64,000 nucleotides of DNA, taken from JBHJGM01 sp050331815. Lineage in GTDB: Bacteria; Verrucomicrobiota; Verrucomicrobiia; Opitutales; JBHJGM01. The stretch is taken from the NCBI GenBank assembly GCA_050331815.1, contig JBHJGM010000013.1, positions 72,878-136,877 on the forward strand. The letters run 5' to 3'. The notes below the pieces were generated by a model. It ran no database searches. It was not told the origin of the DNA and saw nothing but the letters and a program-made list of their open reading frames with translations. A program made the translations under genes and the position numbers. This document shows positions 9,263-19,529 of this stretch, one piece after another. Position 1 is the stretch's first letter. Every line of letters begins with the position of its first letter.

Positions 9263-9472
9263 GACCTCACTTCGACTGAACTGCGGGGAAATGCCGGACT
9301 CGGGCCGCCCTCGGACCTATCGACCCATTCGGACAACCCAAAACCATGCAGGTTGCCCGCCCCCGCCCCGAAACGCAAGGCCATGTCGCCTGCCACCCCC
9401 ACAAGCCCTCGCCGCCAAGCCGCCCTGAATCGCGAACCCAAACCCGCTGCCGGCGACCCACCTCAGCGCACG

Positions 9473-11404
9473 CTACCCTGCACCCTCCGCCAAAAGAGCT
9501 GAGATTTTGTCCCCAATGGCCCGCGCCCCCGGATTCTCCCGGTACACAGTCCTGTCTTCAAGACGACCGAGGATATCTATGAGAAATTCGCGTACCGGAG
9601 CTTCCTTCCGATGCGCCTCCGCCAGCTTCCACAACTCACCCATCAGCTCAGACAAAAGCCCTCCCTGCGCCCCGGCTGGCGCTTTAAAGAGCGCATTGTA
9701 CAGCCCCTTCGCGAAATGCTCACGTACCGCCGCCTCCCCGGGGTGCGCCTGCGCCAACTCCCGCAGTTCCTTAAGCAAAGCTCCCTGCGCCTCGGCTGAA
9801 ACATCGAAGATCGCTTTGAACAGCCCTTTGGCGAACCATTCACGTACCGCCGCCTCCCCGGGGTGCGCCTGCGCCAACGCACGCAGCTCATCAAGCAAAG
9901 CGCCCTGCGCCTCAGCTGGCGCTTTAACGAGCGCATTGAACAGCCCAACAGCCAGGAAAACGGGCGCCTGTTTCGCCTCGACGGGAATTTTTCCAAGCTG
10001 TTGGGTAATTTCTCGTGAGCCCTCAGCTCGGTTACCTAACGTCGTCTTGGCTACGGCGATAAAGAGCCGGACAGCCGGCGCTGCGTTCTCAAGATCGACC
10101 CGATCTTCCAAGGCATCAAGCGCGAGCACGTAAGGCAGAGCGCTATCGTTAATCTCCACTACCTGCGAGGCCAGCCAGAATGCCAGACGGGTGATTTGCT
10201 CGCGCAGGAACCGCCCTCCCACATCAACAAACGCGGCCAGCGCACACGCCTGTCGTGTGTCGTGTCCGTAGCTGAGCCCTTCCGGCGCCTTCGCATCCAA
10301 ATATCCGCGATCCTCCAGTTTGTACCGGACGGCTTCGGCTTCCTTCGCCTCCAAATCGCGAAACAACGCGGCTTCGAGCACCGTAAAGATCCCGTTCAAG
10401 CGCGGGAGCAGCGCCAGCCGTAGCGCCACTTTGCGGGCTCCGATCTCCAGGTTGGGCAACGCGCGTAACTCCGGATACTGCAGGCGATGCCCCTCCTCTG
10501 CCAATGCTTGCAGTCCGTCCCAATGTGCCTGCTTTGCCTTGCTCTCTTCGTTCGTATCCTTCCACCTATCGAGAACTGCTGCGTTGCCCTGGATCGTTTC
10601 CAGAATGGTCGCGTCTTCGACTTTATCCAGCGCCGGCAGTTCTTGCCGCAAAGTCTTCAGCAGGCGCGTGTCTTCACCGTCTTCCAGCCGCAGTCCGGGC
10701 AGTTCGTACGACGACGCCCAGGACTTAAACTCATTCAGCATCGGCTGCAAATCGGGCCATACCTCAGGGCGTTGTTCGTAATCGGGGGTCCGCACCCCAA
10801 GAATGAAAACACAGTGCCTCCAGGTCTCCGCCCAGCGTTCTCGCTCCCGCAAAAATCCCTCCAGCAACTGGATTTCATCCCTGTGACTCTGGACTAGTTC
10901 AAAGCCGTCAAGCACCAGCACCAGCGGTAACTTCCCAGCATCTTGAATGGCCTCGGCGTAGGTGCGCGCCTCGTTGAGCGGCAGCCCTTCAAACGTCTGT
11001 GCCTCTGCCATCCCCGTCGAAGCCCTTACCGGTTCGGTAATAAAATCTTTCTGAATCCATCGAACAAAACGTTCTCCCCACTGACCGCTGTGCTTTTGAA
11101 GCACAGCTTTGAAACGCACCTTGGGATCCGCATTCCCGAGAAAGCGCCGATAGGCATCTTTTAGACACAGATTGACCGTGCTCGATTGATTTTCCGTCCA
11201 GCCCACGTGCGCCTTCTGCCCACCAGCACCCAGCGTCAACCGCCAGCACAGCTGCTCCAGCAGCCAGCTCTTGCCCTGCTTCGCCTTCCCCCGGACAACG
11301 ATAACCCCCGGCTGCTGGATCTTCTTCTCCAATTCATCCAGATCCTCGGCCCGACCATACAAGATTTGCTTCCTGAACTGTCGGATATTCTTATTTTGCG
11401 ACAT
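9473..11404 (-). CDS. STAND-like P-loop ATPase with C-terminal 40-residue repeats
   Basis: 643 residues, not matched to a named family. The N-terminal third has the layout F-x-GR-x-x-D-L (residues 10-25), Walker A VRGKAKQGKSWLL (about 37-49) and a Walker B-like LPLVLVLDGFEL (about 170-180), as in STAND/AAA ATPases that act as signal-responsive switches. The C-terminus carries three tandem units of about 40 residues (roughly 489-608), each with a core such as LRALAQAHPGEAAVREWFAK, likely paired helices forming a binding solenoid. No membrane segment or nuclease domain is seen. It stands alone between secA and a noncoding stretch. A defence or stress-signalling role is possible but is inference only. 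Confidence 0.7.
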   Translation of the reverse strand: MSQNKNIRQFRKQILYGRAEDLDELEKKIQQPGVIVVRGKAKQGKSWLLEQLCWRLTLGAGGQKAHVGWTENQSSTVNLCLKDAYRRFLGNADPKVRFKAVLQKHSGQWGERFVRWIQKDFITEPVRASTGMAEAQTFEGLPLNEARTYAEAIQDAGKLPLVLVLDGFELVQSHRDEIQLLEGFLRERERWAETWRHCVFILGVRTPDYEQRPEVWPDLQPMLNEFKSWASSYELPGLRLEDGEDTRLLKTLRQELPALDKVEDATILETIQGNAAVLDRWKDTNEESKAKQAHWDGLQALAEEGHRLQYPELRALPNLEIGARKVALRLALLPRLNGIFTVLEAALFRDLEAKEAEAVRYKLEDRGYLDAKAPEGLSYGHDTRQACALAAFVDVGGRFLREQITRLAFWLASQVVEINDSALPYVLALDALEDRVDLENAAPAVRLFIAVAKTTLGNRAEGSREITQQLGKIPVEAKQAPVFLAVGLFNALVKAPAEAQGALLDELRALAQAHPGEAAVREWFAKGLFKAIFDVSAEAQGALLKELRELAQAHPGEAAVREHFAKGLYNALFKAPAGAQGGLLSELMGELWKLAEAHRKEAPVREFLIDILGRLEDRTVYRENPGARAIGDKISALLAEGAG

Positions 11405-12148
11405 AAGTAAGGCCAGGGGAGGTGCACGCGCGGCGCGCCTGCCTGTGATACGTCCCGCCCGCCCTTATGCAAGATTGCGCTCCCCATTTTGGAAACTACG
11501 GCCCAATTGCCTCCTGCCTCGCTGCTGGGTCCTCCGTGGGCGCCGGTTCATACGGCAAGCGTTGCCCAAAGCAACCCTGCCACCCAACCCAGCAAAGGCC
11601 GCCCCTATTTTTTTTCGCCCGCTCAGCCGCTTGCTCACAGGCCTCAGCGCCTGCGCGAAACTTTTTGCCCATGCCACCCACCCGAGCCAACGCATCCGTT
11701 GCCGCCGGGCCAACTTTCGGCTAAACTCCCCACATGCAAACACCGTACACCCCCACCTCCCGCCTGCGTTCCAGCCTCTGCACCTTGGCTCTGAGGTTCC
11801 CGGCTCAGAACCATTTCAAAAACCGGGCGCTGCCGCTGCGCGCCCCGAGTTATTTTTACGTTCTGGTTTCCCAAAGCCCCCTGCCGTCCCTCCAAAGCCT
11901 CCGTGGTTCTCTGCCGCTCCTCCGAAGACTTTTTGGTCATCTGCCGCTCCTTCGAGACCTCTGTGGTCGCCGGTTGAGTAGGCCCTGCCTTACCTCCAAT
12001 GCCGCGGCTGCCTCCGGCACGAAAGCTGTCGCTTCACCTCCAGCGGCCTTTCCGTCGCGAGCTGTGCGCCCCTCGTTGCGCCCCATGCCGCTTACCCATC
12101 CACAAGATTGCCCTTCACCTGTGAGCAGTTTCGCCTACGATTGCGCGC
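11405..12148. other. Noncoding stretch between the ATPase and the lipoprotein genes
   Basis: About 740 bp with no reading frame I would defend. The open frames here are GC-driven, rich in Pro, Ala and Arg, and do not resemble known proteins. The only structure noticed is a short 30-bp tandem repeat at 11881-11970, listed separately. Confidence 0.5.
11881..11970. repeat. Three tandem 30-bp units
   Basis: Three consecutive 30-bp units (11881-11910, 11911-11940, 11941-11970) each begin CTGCCG and share a CTCC...GG core. Because the unit is a multiple of three, an open plus-strand frame through it encodes a decapeptide-like repeat, but that frame begins antisense to the ATPase gene and is probably fortuitous. 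Confidence 0.6.
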
Positions 12149-12715
12149 GTGTTCAGCCGGTTTTTCCAACTCTCCCTCGCTCTCACCTGTGGGCTGCTGC
12201 TGCCCGCCTGCTCCCAGGAGGAGGGCGGCCTGCCCGACGGCTATGCGCTGCATGAGGGCGACGGCTTCACGCTGGCCCACCCCGACACCTTTTCCGTCAC
12301 CGTCGACGCGGACCGCACCATCCTGGCCGACGCCGATCTGGCCAGCGCGCGCAGCATCGAGGTCTTCCCCGACCCGCTGCCCAGCGGCGCCTCGCTCGAC
12401 GCCTACATCGACGCGCGCGTGCGCATCCTCAACCTCGAGTTCGACGAGGCCAAGGTGCTCGCCCGCCTCCCGCGCGAATCCGTCAACACCCGCGGCAAAC
12501 TCGTCTCCATCCGCCACAAAAAGGACGACGCGCCCAAGCGGGTCGACCGCTACGTCGCGATCACCGGCGGCATCGCCTGGAACGTCAGCATCCACTCCCG
12601 CTTCGACGTGGACACGGCGGACACCCAGGCCCTCGTCGATAATGTCATCGCCTTTTTCGAAGTCGAAGGCGCGACGCTGCCACCGGCACCCTCCGGCGAG
12701 GACTCGGCGTATTAG
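12149..12715 (+). CDS. Lipoprotein, DcrB/PsbP-like (copy 1)
   Basis: 188 residues from a GTG start. A lipoprotein signal peptide ends in LLPAC (Cys at about residue 21). The mature part reads DGYALHEGDGFTLAHPDTFS..., the layout of the small alpha/beta DcrB/PsbP-like fold in which a strand pair of the form F-x-L-x-x-P is followed by a helix (SLDAYIDARV). It shares this layout, including an SGxxxDxYxDA segment, with the next gene, so the two are tandem paralogues. Function unknown; anchored in the inner or outer membrane facing the periplasm. Confidence 0.75.
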   Translation: MFSRFFQLSLALTCGLLLPACSQEEGGLPDGYALHEGDGFTLAHPDTFSVTVDADRTILADADLASARSIEVFPDPLPSGASLDAYIDARVRILNLEFDEAKVLARLPRESVNTRGKLVSIRHKKDDAPKRVDRYVAITGGIAWNVSIHSRFDVDTADTQALVDNVIAFFEVEGATLPPAPSGEDSAY

Positions 12716-12772
12716 CAGCGCCGACCAAAAGAGGGCTTTGCATCCACCGCCCCAGCCGCCAAACTTCGCCCC

Positions 12773-13306
12773 ATGACGCAACGCATTCTTTTTTCGTTAT
12801 TGCTGCCTTTGTGCCTGCTGCTGACGGGCTGCCCGGTGGTCAAAAAGACCGCGCCTGATGTTCCCGACGGCTTCACCAAGTACGAGAACGAGAACTTCTC
12901 GCTCGTCTACCCCGAGGAATGGGCCAAGCAGGATGGCAGCATGATCCTCTTCATCGATCAGGACCAGACGATCACCAAGGACTTCGCGGTCAACGTGAAC
13001 GTGCTTTTTGAGGCGGTGCCCAGCGGCGTCGGCATGGACGACTATCTGGACGCGTCCATCGACGGCCTCGACCTGATGCTGAACAACCCCAGCATTCTCG
13101 ACCGCGAATCCCGCGAGGCCGCCAACAGCAAGGGCCGGCTGCTGACCTACACACACCGCGTCAATCCCTACACCGTGTGGACGTACCAGTATTTCACGAT
13201 TAAGGACGGCAAAGGCTGGATTTTGACCGGCACCGCCAAGAGCGGTGAGGAACAGGCCGCGGTCGATATCTTCGACACGATTATCGACTCGTTTTACCTG
13301 AAGTAG
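12773..13306 (+). CDS. Lipoprotein, DcrB/PsbP-like (copy 2)
   Basis: 177 residues. The lipobox is LLTGC (Cys at about residue 19). The mature protein reads DGFTKYENENFSLVYPEEW, a clear DcrB/PsbP-like start, then FEAVPSGVGMDDYLDASID, parallel to the neighbour 57 bp upstream. The two probably arose by duplication and diverged widely. No pathway can be assigned. Confidence 0.75.
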   Translation: MTQRILFSLLLPLCLLLTGCPVVKKTAPDVPDGFTKYENENFSLVYPEEWAKQDGSMILFIDQDQTITKDFAVNVNVLFEAVPSGVGMDDYLDASIDGLDLMLNNPSILDRESREAANSKGRLLTYTHRVNPYTVWTYQYFTIKDGKGWILTGTAKSGEEQAAVDIFDTIIDSFYLK

Positions 13307-13320
13307 GCTGCCCCCGTGCG

Positions 13321-13680
13321 ACTGTGCCATTCGACCCGGCGCTTGCAATGGGCGGACCCTAACCCAGCCGCAGAACCCATCTGTGCGAACCCTGTAAGCT
13401 CACGGCATATCTACCCGGACAAACCTGTTGCTGCGTCGCCAAATCTACGTGAGCGAACCCGTCTCTTGGCTGCAAAATCCACCTGGTATTTAACCCGCCG
13501 AACTCGCGACTCGCCGCCGGATCTATCTGGTCGTACGCGTTAAATCTCGTCGCCGAACTGCTTCGGGTGGACTCACCTCTTATCGCCTAGTTTAACCGTT
13601 TGGACTCGCAACTGGCGCCGAGTATATCCGGCCGAGTTTAACGCCTGTCGCCAATTTATTCAGGCGTCAGAACCGCGGTG
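13321..13680. repeat. Degenerate tandem repeats in a convergent intergenic region
   Basis: About 360 bp between converging genes carry some eight diverged units 35-50 bp long. Two neighbours align well: one around 13498-13546 (GAACTCGCGACTCGCCGCCG onwards) and one around 13602-13643 (GGACTCGCAACTGGCGCCGA onwards). Both continue with ATCTAT/ATATCC, GG and GTTTAA/GTTAAA. Shorter relatives ending in TAACC or GAACCC precede and follow. No coding potential was seen. Confidence 0.55.
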
Positions 13681-13696
13681 AGCGGAGGCGCGGGAC

Positions 13697-14695
<999 letters not shown>

Positions 14696-14867
14696 GACCG
14701 CAGAGTAAGTTCGGAGGAAAAGCCCAAAACCTTACCTATTGGCAGGTTGATGGCAAGGGCGTTAGGTGGCAGGCAGGGCCTTGGGGTTAACCATCCAGGA
14801 GAAGCCACCGCTCTGGAGCTACGATTCATGTGGAATGGCCAATTACGCAGCAAAGCAGCGAGGTATC

Positions 14868-15410
14868 CTACGGAGTCTCGTCGATGACCTGGCCGTCGAC
14901 GTTCATAAGGATGGGTGGTGGACCGTCGAGTTGGGCCAGCAGTTCAAGCAGGCCGCCATCGGTCAGCCACTGAAAAGAGGTTTCCCAGTCCGCCGAAGCG
15001 TAGCTTTGGAAGGCATCGGGAAGCGTCGAGTGCCGGACGACCGCATCGGCCCGGGTGTAGACGGAGGCAAACGACGCGGGCTTGGAGTCCGTAATCGAAG
15101 GAGCCGAGGACGTTGGATTGGAGGCGTTTGTTTGGCTGGAAGCTGGCCTGTCAGCGGTCAGGTCTGCGGTTTGCGTTGGAGCGTGCGGTGACGCGGGCCA
15201 AGCCAGCCACAGCAACAGGGCCAGAAAACAGGCGAGCGCGCCCGCCCCGCAGCGAGCCAAGGGAAAGGAGGTGTTGTGTGAGGTCTCTGCGTTTGAAACC
15301 GTCACGGCCGTCCGGGCGGCGCGTGCCAGTTGCGCGGGCAAGCGCGGGTGCCTCGGGCCCAAAAGGTCGCCCAGCAGCGCACGGTGCGATGATGACGAAC
15401 GCGGGCTCAT
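14868..15410 (-). CDS. Single-pass membrane protein coupled to the sigma factor (putative anti-sigma)
   Basis: 180 residues. A cytoplasmic segment of about 50 residues precedes one membrane helix (AGALACFLALLLWLAW, about residues 56-71) and a Ser/Thr/Pro-rich outer part. Its ATG overlaps the stop codon of the sigma-factor gene (ATGA), the usual arrangement for an ECF sigma and its membrane anti-sigma partner. No zinc-binding ZAS motif (H-x3-C-x2-C) is seen, so the anti-sigma role rests on context only. Confidence 0.6.
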   Translation of the reverse strand: MSPRSSSSHRALLGDLLGPRHPRLPAQLARAARTAVTVSNAETSHNTSFPLARCGAGALACFLALLLWLAWPASPHAPTQTADLTADRPASSQTNASNPTSSAPSITDSKPASFASVYTRADAVVRHSTLPDAFQSYASADWETSFQWLTDGGLLELLAQLDGPPPILMNVDGQVIDETP

Positions 15411-16039
15411 GAGTGCATCTCCGCCTCCAAAAGTTTGCGCAGGCGCTGGCGGGCCCGGGTCAACCGCGATTCGATCGCCTTTTCGCTCACATTTGCTTCG
15501 CGGGCCAATTCGCGCACAGATGTGCCGACAAAATATTTTTGCCTTAGCAACGCGCCATCGGCTTCACCCAAGCGGACAAGTGCGCACTCGAGGGCGTCAG
15601 CCAGGCGAGCCTCGGCGTCCCCATCGCGTGCGCAGTTCAGGGCCAGCCGGTATTCGCGGAAGCGCTCAAGCATCGAGCGGTAACGGCCCTGACGACGGCA
15701 GCGATCCAGCCAGGCGGTCCGCGCGACGCGGCAAAGCCAGCGCCAGAAGGCTTCGTCGCTGTCGAAGGACTTGAGATTGCTGGCGACGCGTTGCAGGCAG
15801 TCCTGCCAGGCCTCGTCGGCTCCGGCAAAGTCGCCGCGCGCAACCACCAGCAGGTAGCGGCGGAGGCGTTCGCCGTAGCTGTCCAGAAACATTCGCCAAG
15901 CCGTTTCATCGCCCCGGTGCAGCCGATGGATCAGTTCGGTCGGCGATTCCGGCGCAAGCGTTTTTTCCGCCGCGCCGGCTTTGGGCATGGCCAGCAAGGG
16001 AAGCAGTCGTTCCTCGCAATATGGGGCCGCGTTTTTCAA
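15407..16039 (-). CDS. ECF-type RNA polymerase sigma factor
   Basis: 210 residues. Region 2 runs from about residue 35 to 105 (DETAWRMFLDSYGERLRRYL ... AFWRWLCRVARTAWLDRCRR), and region 4 from about 140 to 205 with the helix-turn-helix GTSVRELAREANVSEKAIES. It should direct RNA polymerase to a small regulon in response to a cell-surface signal. The gene is 15 bp downstream of the STN/SLBB-like secreted protein and overlaps the putative anti-sigma gene, so the three form an operon. Confidence 0.9.
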   Translation of the reverse strand: MKNAAPYCEERLLPLLAMPKAGAAEKTLAPESPTELIHRLHRGDETAWRMFLDSYGERLRRYLLVVARGDFAGADEAWQDCLQRVASNLKSFDSDEAFWRWLCRVARTAWLDRCRRQGRYRSMLERFREYRLALNCARDGDAEARLADALECALVRLGEADGALLRQKYFVGTSVRELAREANVSEKAIESRLTRARQRLRKLLEAEMHS

Positions 16040-16053
16040 TCGTTGGTACGTTC

Positions 16054-17208
16054 CTAGGGTGTTCGAGGCACGACGCGCCGCCTGGGTGTTGAAGGTGAGG
16101 GAACAGGATTTCCATCGGCATCGCTTGAGAAACTGACAGTGAGGATATCGCCCTGCTCGAACTTAAGTTCAGTCGGGCCATTCAAGACAGCGGGCATGTC
16201 GACGGTTGCGCTCATGCGTTGGCTCCGTGTGAGCTGCACGTTCTTAAGGTCGACCTTGGCAAAAACGCCTGATGGATGGTGAAGACTTTCTGAAAAGGAC
16301 ACGATGGCGGAAAGCTTCCTCAAGGTGGCGTCATTGCTGGGCAGACGATAGGTTCCCGGTTCTCTAATTGCTCCCAGCACCGTCACCTCGATGTACGGCG
16401 CGGGCTGATCCTGCAGGGTGCTCAGCGTCTGGCGCATCAGCTGCAACTCTGGTTCGCTGGCCACGGCGACCAATAGCTGCGTTTCCTCATGATAGTGGAG
16501 GGACGCCGGGGCTTTGTTAGGCCTGACGAGGTAGTAAGGCGAATTTTCGTACGCTGGCGCGGGCAGGTTGTCCCAGCCGAGGCGAATGGCGGTCGTGATC
16601 TCCTCGATGGTGTAGTGTCTCAGCAGTTCGCCGACTCCGACCGGAACCACCTCGTTAACGGGACCGACGCCGGACACGCGGTCAATCTCCAAACGCCAGA
16701 CCCCACCGATCCATCCCCAGTTGTAGCCAACTTCGCGGTATGAAATCGCGTTGCGGTCTCTGATTTCAAACTGCTCGCGATAGTAGAGTGATTTGAGCAG
16801 AGCGGTCTCGTCGGCCTCTTCGACGGTGAACGGGGGGATCTCGATTCGCTCGGAGCCTACCGGAAAGACCGCACTGATCTGCCGCCCGAGGGCTTTGCTC
16901 ATGGCATCGATCAGCTCGCTGGGCGTGCCCCCCGGGAAATCCAGCGTGATGCGGGCGGGATCGGATTTTTCAGTGGTGACGCGCTGCGCAGCGTTTGCGG
17001 GTGCGGTGGGTGTTTGGCTAATTTCCTGTCGGGTTGCAGTCCGCCGCTGGGGCGTTTCGCGCTCTACGATTCTACTTTGGGGCTCAGATTCGCTCTGGGC
17101 TGGCAACGGTGCAGGGGTGCAGGCAAGGCAAAGCACGCTCAGGACCGAGACAGGCAGTCTCTGAGCAATTCGAGCGGACGTACGAGAGAAACACAGGGCA
17201 TTCATCAC
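16054..17208 (-). CDS. Secreted protein with STN-like and SLBB-like segments
   Basis: 384 residues with an N-terminal signal peptide (LPVSVLSVLCLACTPAPLPA). Residues about 85-150 (ITLDFPGGTPSELIDAMSKA ... LLKSLYYREQFEI) resemble an STN/secretin N-domain, the module found in secretins and signalling TonB receptors. A later segment (IEVTVLGAIREPGTYRLPS, about 282-300) has the V-x-G-x-V-x-x-P-G-x-Y pattern of SLBB/export-protein ligand-binding folds, and the C-terminus has a similar FEQGDILTV. It leads the operon with the sigma and putative anti-sigma genes, so it may be the periplasmic input. The assignment is motif-level only. Confidence 0.55.
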   Translation of the reverse strand: MMNALCFSRTSARIAQRLPVSVLSVLCLACTPAPLPAQSESEPQSRIVERETPQRRTATRQEISQTPTAPANAAQRVTTEKSDPARITLDFPGGTPSELIDAMSKALGRQISAVFPVGSERIEIPPFTVEEADETALLKSLYYREQFEIRDRNAISYREVGYNWGWIGGVWRLEIDRVSGVGPVNEVVPVGVGELLRHYTIEEITTAIRLGWDNLPAPAYENSPYYLVRPNKAPASLHYHEETQLLVAVASEPELQLMRQTLSTLQDQPAPYIEVTVLGAIREPGTYRLPSNDATLRKLSAIVSFSESLHHPSGVFAKVDLKNVQLTRSQRMSATVDMPAVLNGPTELKFEQGDILTVSFSSDADGNPVPSPSTPRRRVVPRTP

Positions 17209-17297
17209 ATGAGGGAAACGCCAACCGAGTGGGAATCCTTCACGATTTTTGCAGAAATGCCGATGACGAACGCTCCGGAAGCGGATTTACTGGTTGT

Positions 17298-18542
17298 ATG
17301 AAGCAGAACTTTTCGGCCCTTTCCGTGCTGCTGTTGCTGGCGGTGCCCTTGGCGCTGTTCGCCCCGCCGAGGTCGAACACGGCCGAGCGCCTGCGCGAAG
17401 ATGCTCCGGAGGGACCGCGCGAGGGCGACCCGGACTTTGACGCCCAGCCCGAGCCGACGGCCCCGGCCCCCAAGACGCGTCCGGAGCCGCTGGCCCCGCC
17501 ACCCCCGCGGCCCAAGCCCCGCGCGTCGATCCCGCTTTCAGCCGAGCTGGAGCCGGTGGCACTCTCGCCGTATCAGTGGACAGGCGTGGCGGTGTCGCAG
17601 GATGGGCGCATCTTTGTCAATTTTCCGCGCTGGTCGGACTTCATCCCGATGTCGGTGGCCCAGGTGCTGCGCGATGGCGCCATCGTGCCCTACCCCAGCC
17701 CGCAGTGGAACACCTACACTCCCGCCAGCGATCCGGCGGCGCACTTTGTCTGTGTGCAAAGCGTTTATGTGGATGACGAGGATTTTTTGTGGGCGCTGGA
17801 TACGGGCAACCCGCGCTTCGAGGGCACGTTGCTGGGCGCGCCCAAGCTGGTACGGCTGGACCTGCGCAGCGACACCATCGTGCAGACGATTCGCTTCGAC
17901 CGCTCGGTGGCGCGCGAAGGCAGCTACCTGAATGATGTGCGAGTGGATGTGCTTCGCAACACCGCGTACATCACCGACTCTGGCGACGGTGCCATTATTG
18001 TGGTGGACCTGCGCACCGGTGCCGCGCGTCGCGTGCTGGATCGGCACCCCTCGACCGAAGGCGACGGCATCGAGATTTCAATCGAGGGCAAGGTCTGGCA
18101 GCAGGACGGAGTGACGCCCAACATCCATGCGGACGGCATCGCGTTGTCGCCGGATCGAAAGTGGCTGTACTACATGCCACTGTCGGAAAGCACGCTGTAC
18201 CGGATTGAGACCCGGCACCTGCGCGACGCAAAGCTAAACGAGGCCCAATTGGGTGCGTTTGTGCAGACCGTGGCTCAGCCCGGGCCCTGCGATGGTATTG
18301 CCTTTGGGCCGGACGGGCGTCTGTACCTGACGACGCTCGAGACGCCCAGCCTGGACGTCTACGACCCGGCCACCGGGCAGGTGACGCAGGCGGTACGCGA
18401 CCCGCGGCTGGCCTGGCCGGATTCGCTGGCCGCCGACCCCAGGGGTGCCGGTCTGTACGTCACAACCTCGCAAATCCATCGCGGACCCAAGCCCCGCGAA
18501 CCTTACCGACTGATGCGGCTGCGGCTGAAATCCGACGACTGA
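17298..18542 (+). CDS. Secreted major-royal-jelly-related beta-propeller protein
   Basis: 414 residues from the ATG at 17298. A signal peptide (FSALSVLLLLAVPLALFA) is followed by a Pro/Glu-rich linker of about 70 residues. The propeller has the MRJP/yellow signature elements: GRIFVNFPRWSD, DDEDFLWALDTGN, YLNDVRVDV, AYITDSGDGAIIVVD, DGIALSPDRKWLYYMPLSES. Bacterial homologues are often annotated as L-dopachrome tautomerase-related, but the reaction is not established. It is divergent from the STN/SLBB gene, with 89 bp between the starts. Confidence 0.85.
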   Translation: MKQNFSALSVLLLLAVPLALFAPPRSNTAERLREDAPEGPREGDPDFDAQPEPTAPAPKTRPEPLAPPPPRPKPRASIPLSAELEPVALSPYQWTGVAVSQDGRIFVNFPRWSDFIPMSVAQVLRDGAIVPYPSPQWNTYTPASDPAAHFVCVQSVYVDDEDFLWALDTGNPRFEGTLLGAPKLVRLDLRSDTIVQTIRFDRSVAREGSYLNDVRVDVLRNTAYITDSGDGAIIVVDLRTGAARRVLDRHPSTEGDGIEISIEGKVWQQDGVTPNIHADGIALSPDRKWLYYMPLSESTLYRIETRHLRDAKLNEAQLGAFVQTVAQPGPCDGIAFGPDGRLYLTTLETPSLDVYDPATGQVTQAVRDPRLAWPDSLAADPRGAGLYVTTSQIHRGPKPREPYRLMRLRLKSDD

Positions 18543-18634
18543 ATCCGTACGGTTCGATTTTCAGGCAAGCTTCCAGCTTTTGCGTTGCGGTCACGAGGCT
18601 GAGCGCCTACGACGCCCACCACACCGTTTCGCCG

Positions 18635-19462
18635 ATGGCTTCCCTACGCGAGATTTTACGTTCGACGGCGATCCAAACGCTCAGTGCGGTACGCCTGTTT
18701 CCGACTTTGCAGACGGATCCGGCGGCGTTGCGCGGGCTGATGCAATCGCTCTACCCGCTGCTGTCCGGGCATGAGCTGATGCGGCTGGGACCCAAGGGCG
18801 ACGGCGGCTATCTGGTGCCGGATGATCTGGAGGGGATTCAGGCGTGCTTCTCGCCCGGGGTGTCGGACCGTTCCGGCTTCGAAATCGACTGCGCCGAACG
18901 GGGCATGGATGTTTTTTTGGCGGACGCCTCGGTCGACGGCCCGGCGGAGAATCATCCGCGTTTCACCTTTACCAAAAAGTTCCTGGGCGGGTCGCCCGAC
19001 GCGCGCTTCATGACGCTGGATCAGTGGGTGTCGCAGAGCCTGGCAGACAGCGACGCGGAGCTATTGTTGCAGATGGATATCGAGGGATTTGAGTACGAGG
19101 TCTTCGCGCTGGCGACCCCGCAACTGCTGCAACGCTGCCGCATCATTGTAGTGGAGTTTCACGACATCAATTTTCTGTGGAGCCAGCCCTTTTTCAAACT
19201 TGCCACCAGCGTGTTTACAAAGCTGCTGGCGACGCACGCCTGCGTGCACGCGCATCCCAACAACGTAAGGGGCAACCTGCGCCTGCGGGGCCTGGAGGTG
19301 CCGAGGCTGCTGGAGTTTACTTTTCTGCGCCGCGATCGCATGCGCGGGCAAGGCTATGCGACGGAGTTTCCGCACCCGCTGGATTCCGACAACTTGGATC
19401 TGGCGGGTATCGCCCTGCCTCCATGCTGGTACCATAGCGGAGAAAATCACGCGGCAAAGTAA
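18635..19462 (+). CDS. FkbM-like methyltransferase
   Basis: 275 residues. The segment LLLQMDIEGFEYEVFALATP is the FkbM signature (D-x-E-G-x-E), and GPKGDGGYLVPDDLEGI upstream matches the start of the domain. Such SAM-dependent enzymes methylate sugars or other small molecules, often in surface-glycan or secondary metabolism. The catalytic fold looks complete. The gene lies 92 bp after the propeller gene in the same direction, without a clear pathway link. Confidence 0.75.
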   Translation: MASLREILRSTAIQTLSAVRLFPTLQTDPAALRGLMQSLYPLLSGHELMRLGPKGDGGYLVPDDLEGIQACFSPGVSDRSGFEIDCAERGMDVFLADASVDGPAENHPRFTFTKKFLGGSPDARFMTLDQWVSQSLADSDAELLLQMDIEGFEYEVFALATPQLLQRCRIIVVEFHDINFLWSQPFFKLATSVFTKLLATHACVHAHPNNVRGNLRLRGLEVPRLLEFTFLRRDRMRGQGYATEFPHPLDSDNLDLAGIALPPCWYHSGENHAAK

Positions 19463-19529
19463 GCAAATGCCCGCCTTTGCCCTTGCTTGAAAAAGCGCCG
19501 GGCAGTTAACTCATGTGCCCATGAGGGGG

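Noticed and set aside
11271..11981. Plus-strand frame with a Pro/Trp decapeptide-like repeat
   Set aside because: Half of it is antisense to the ATPase gene and the repeat is just the translation of a 30-bp minisatellite.
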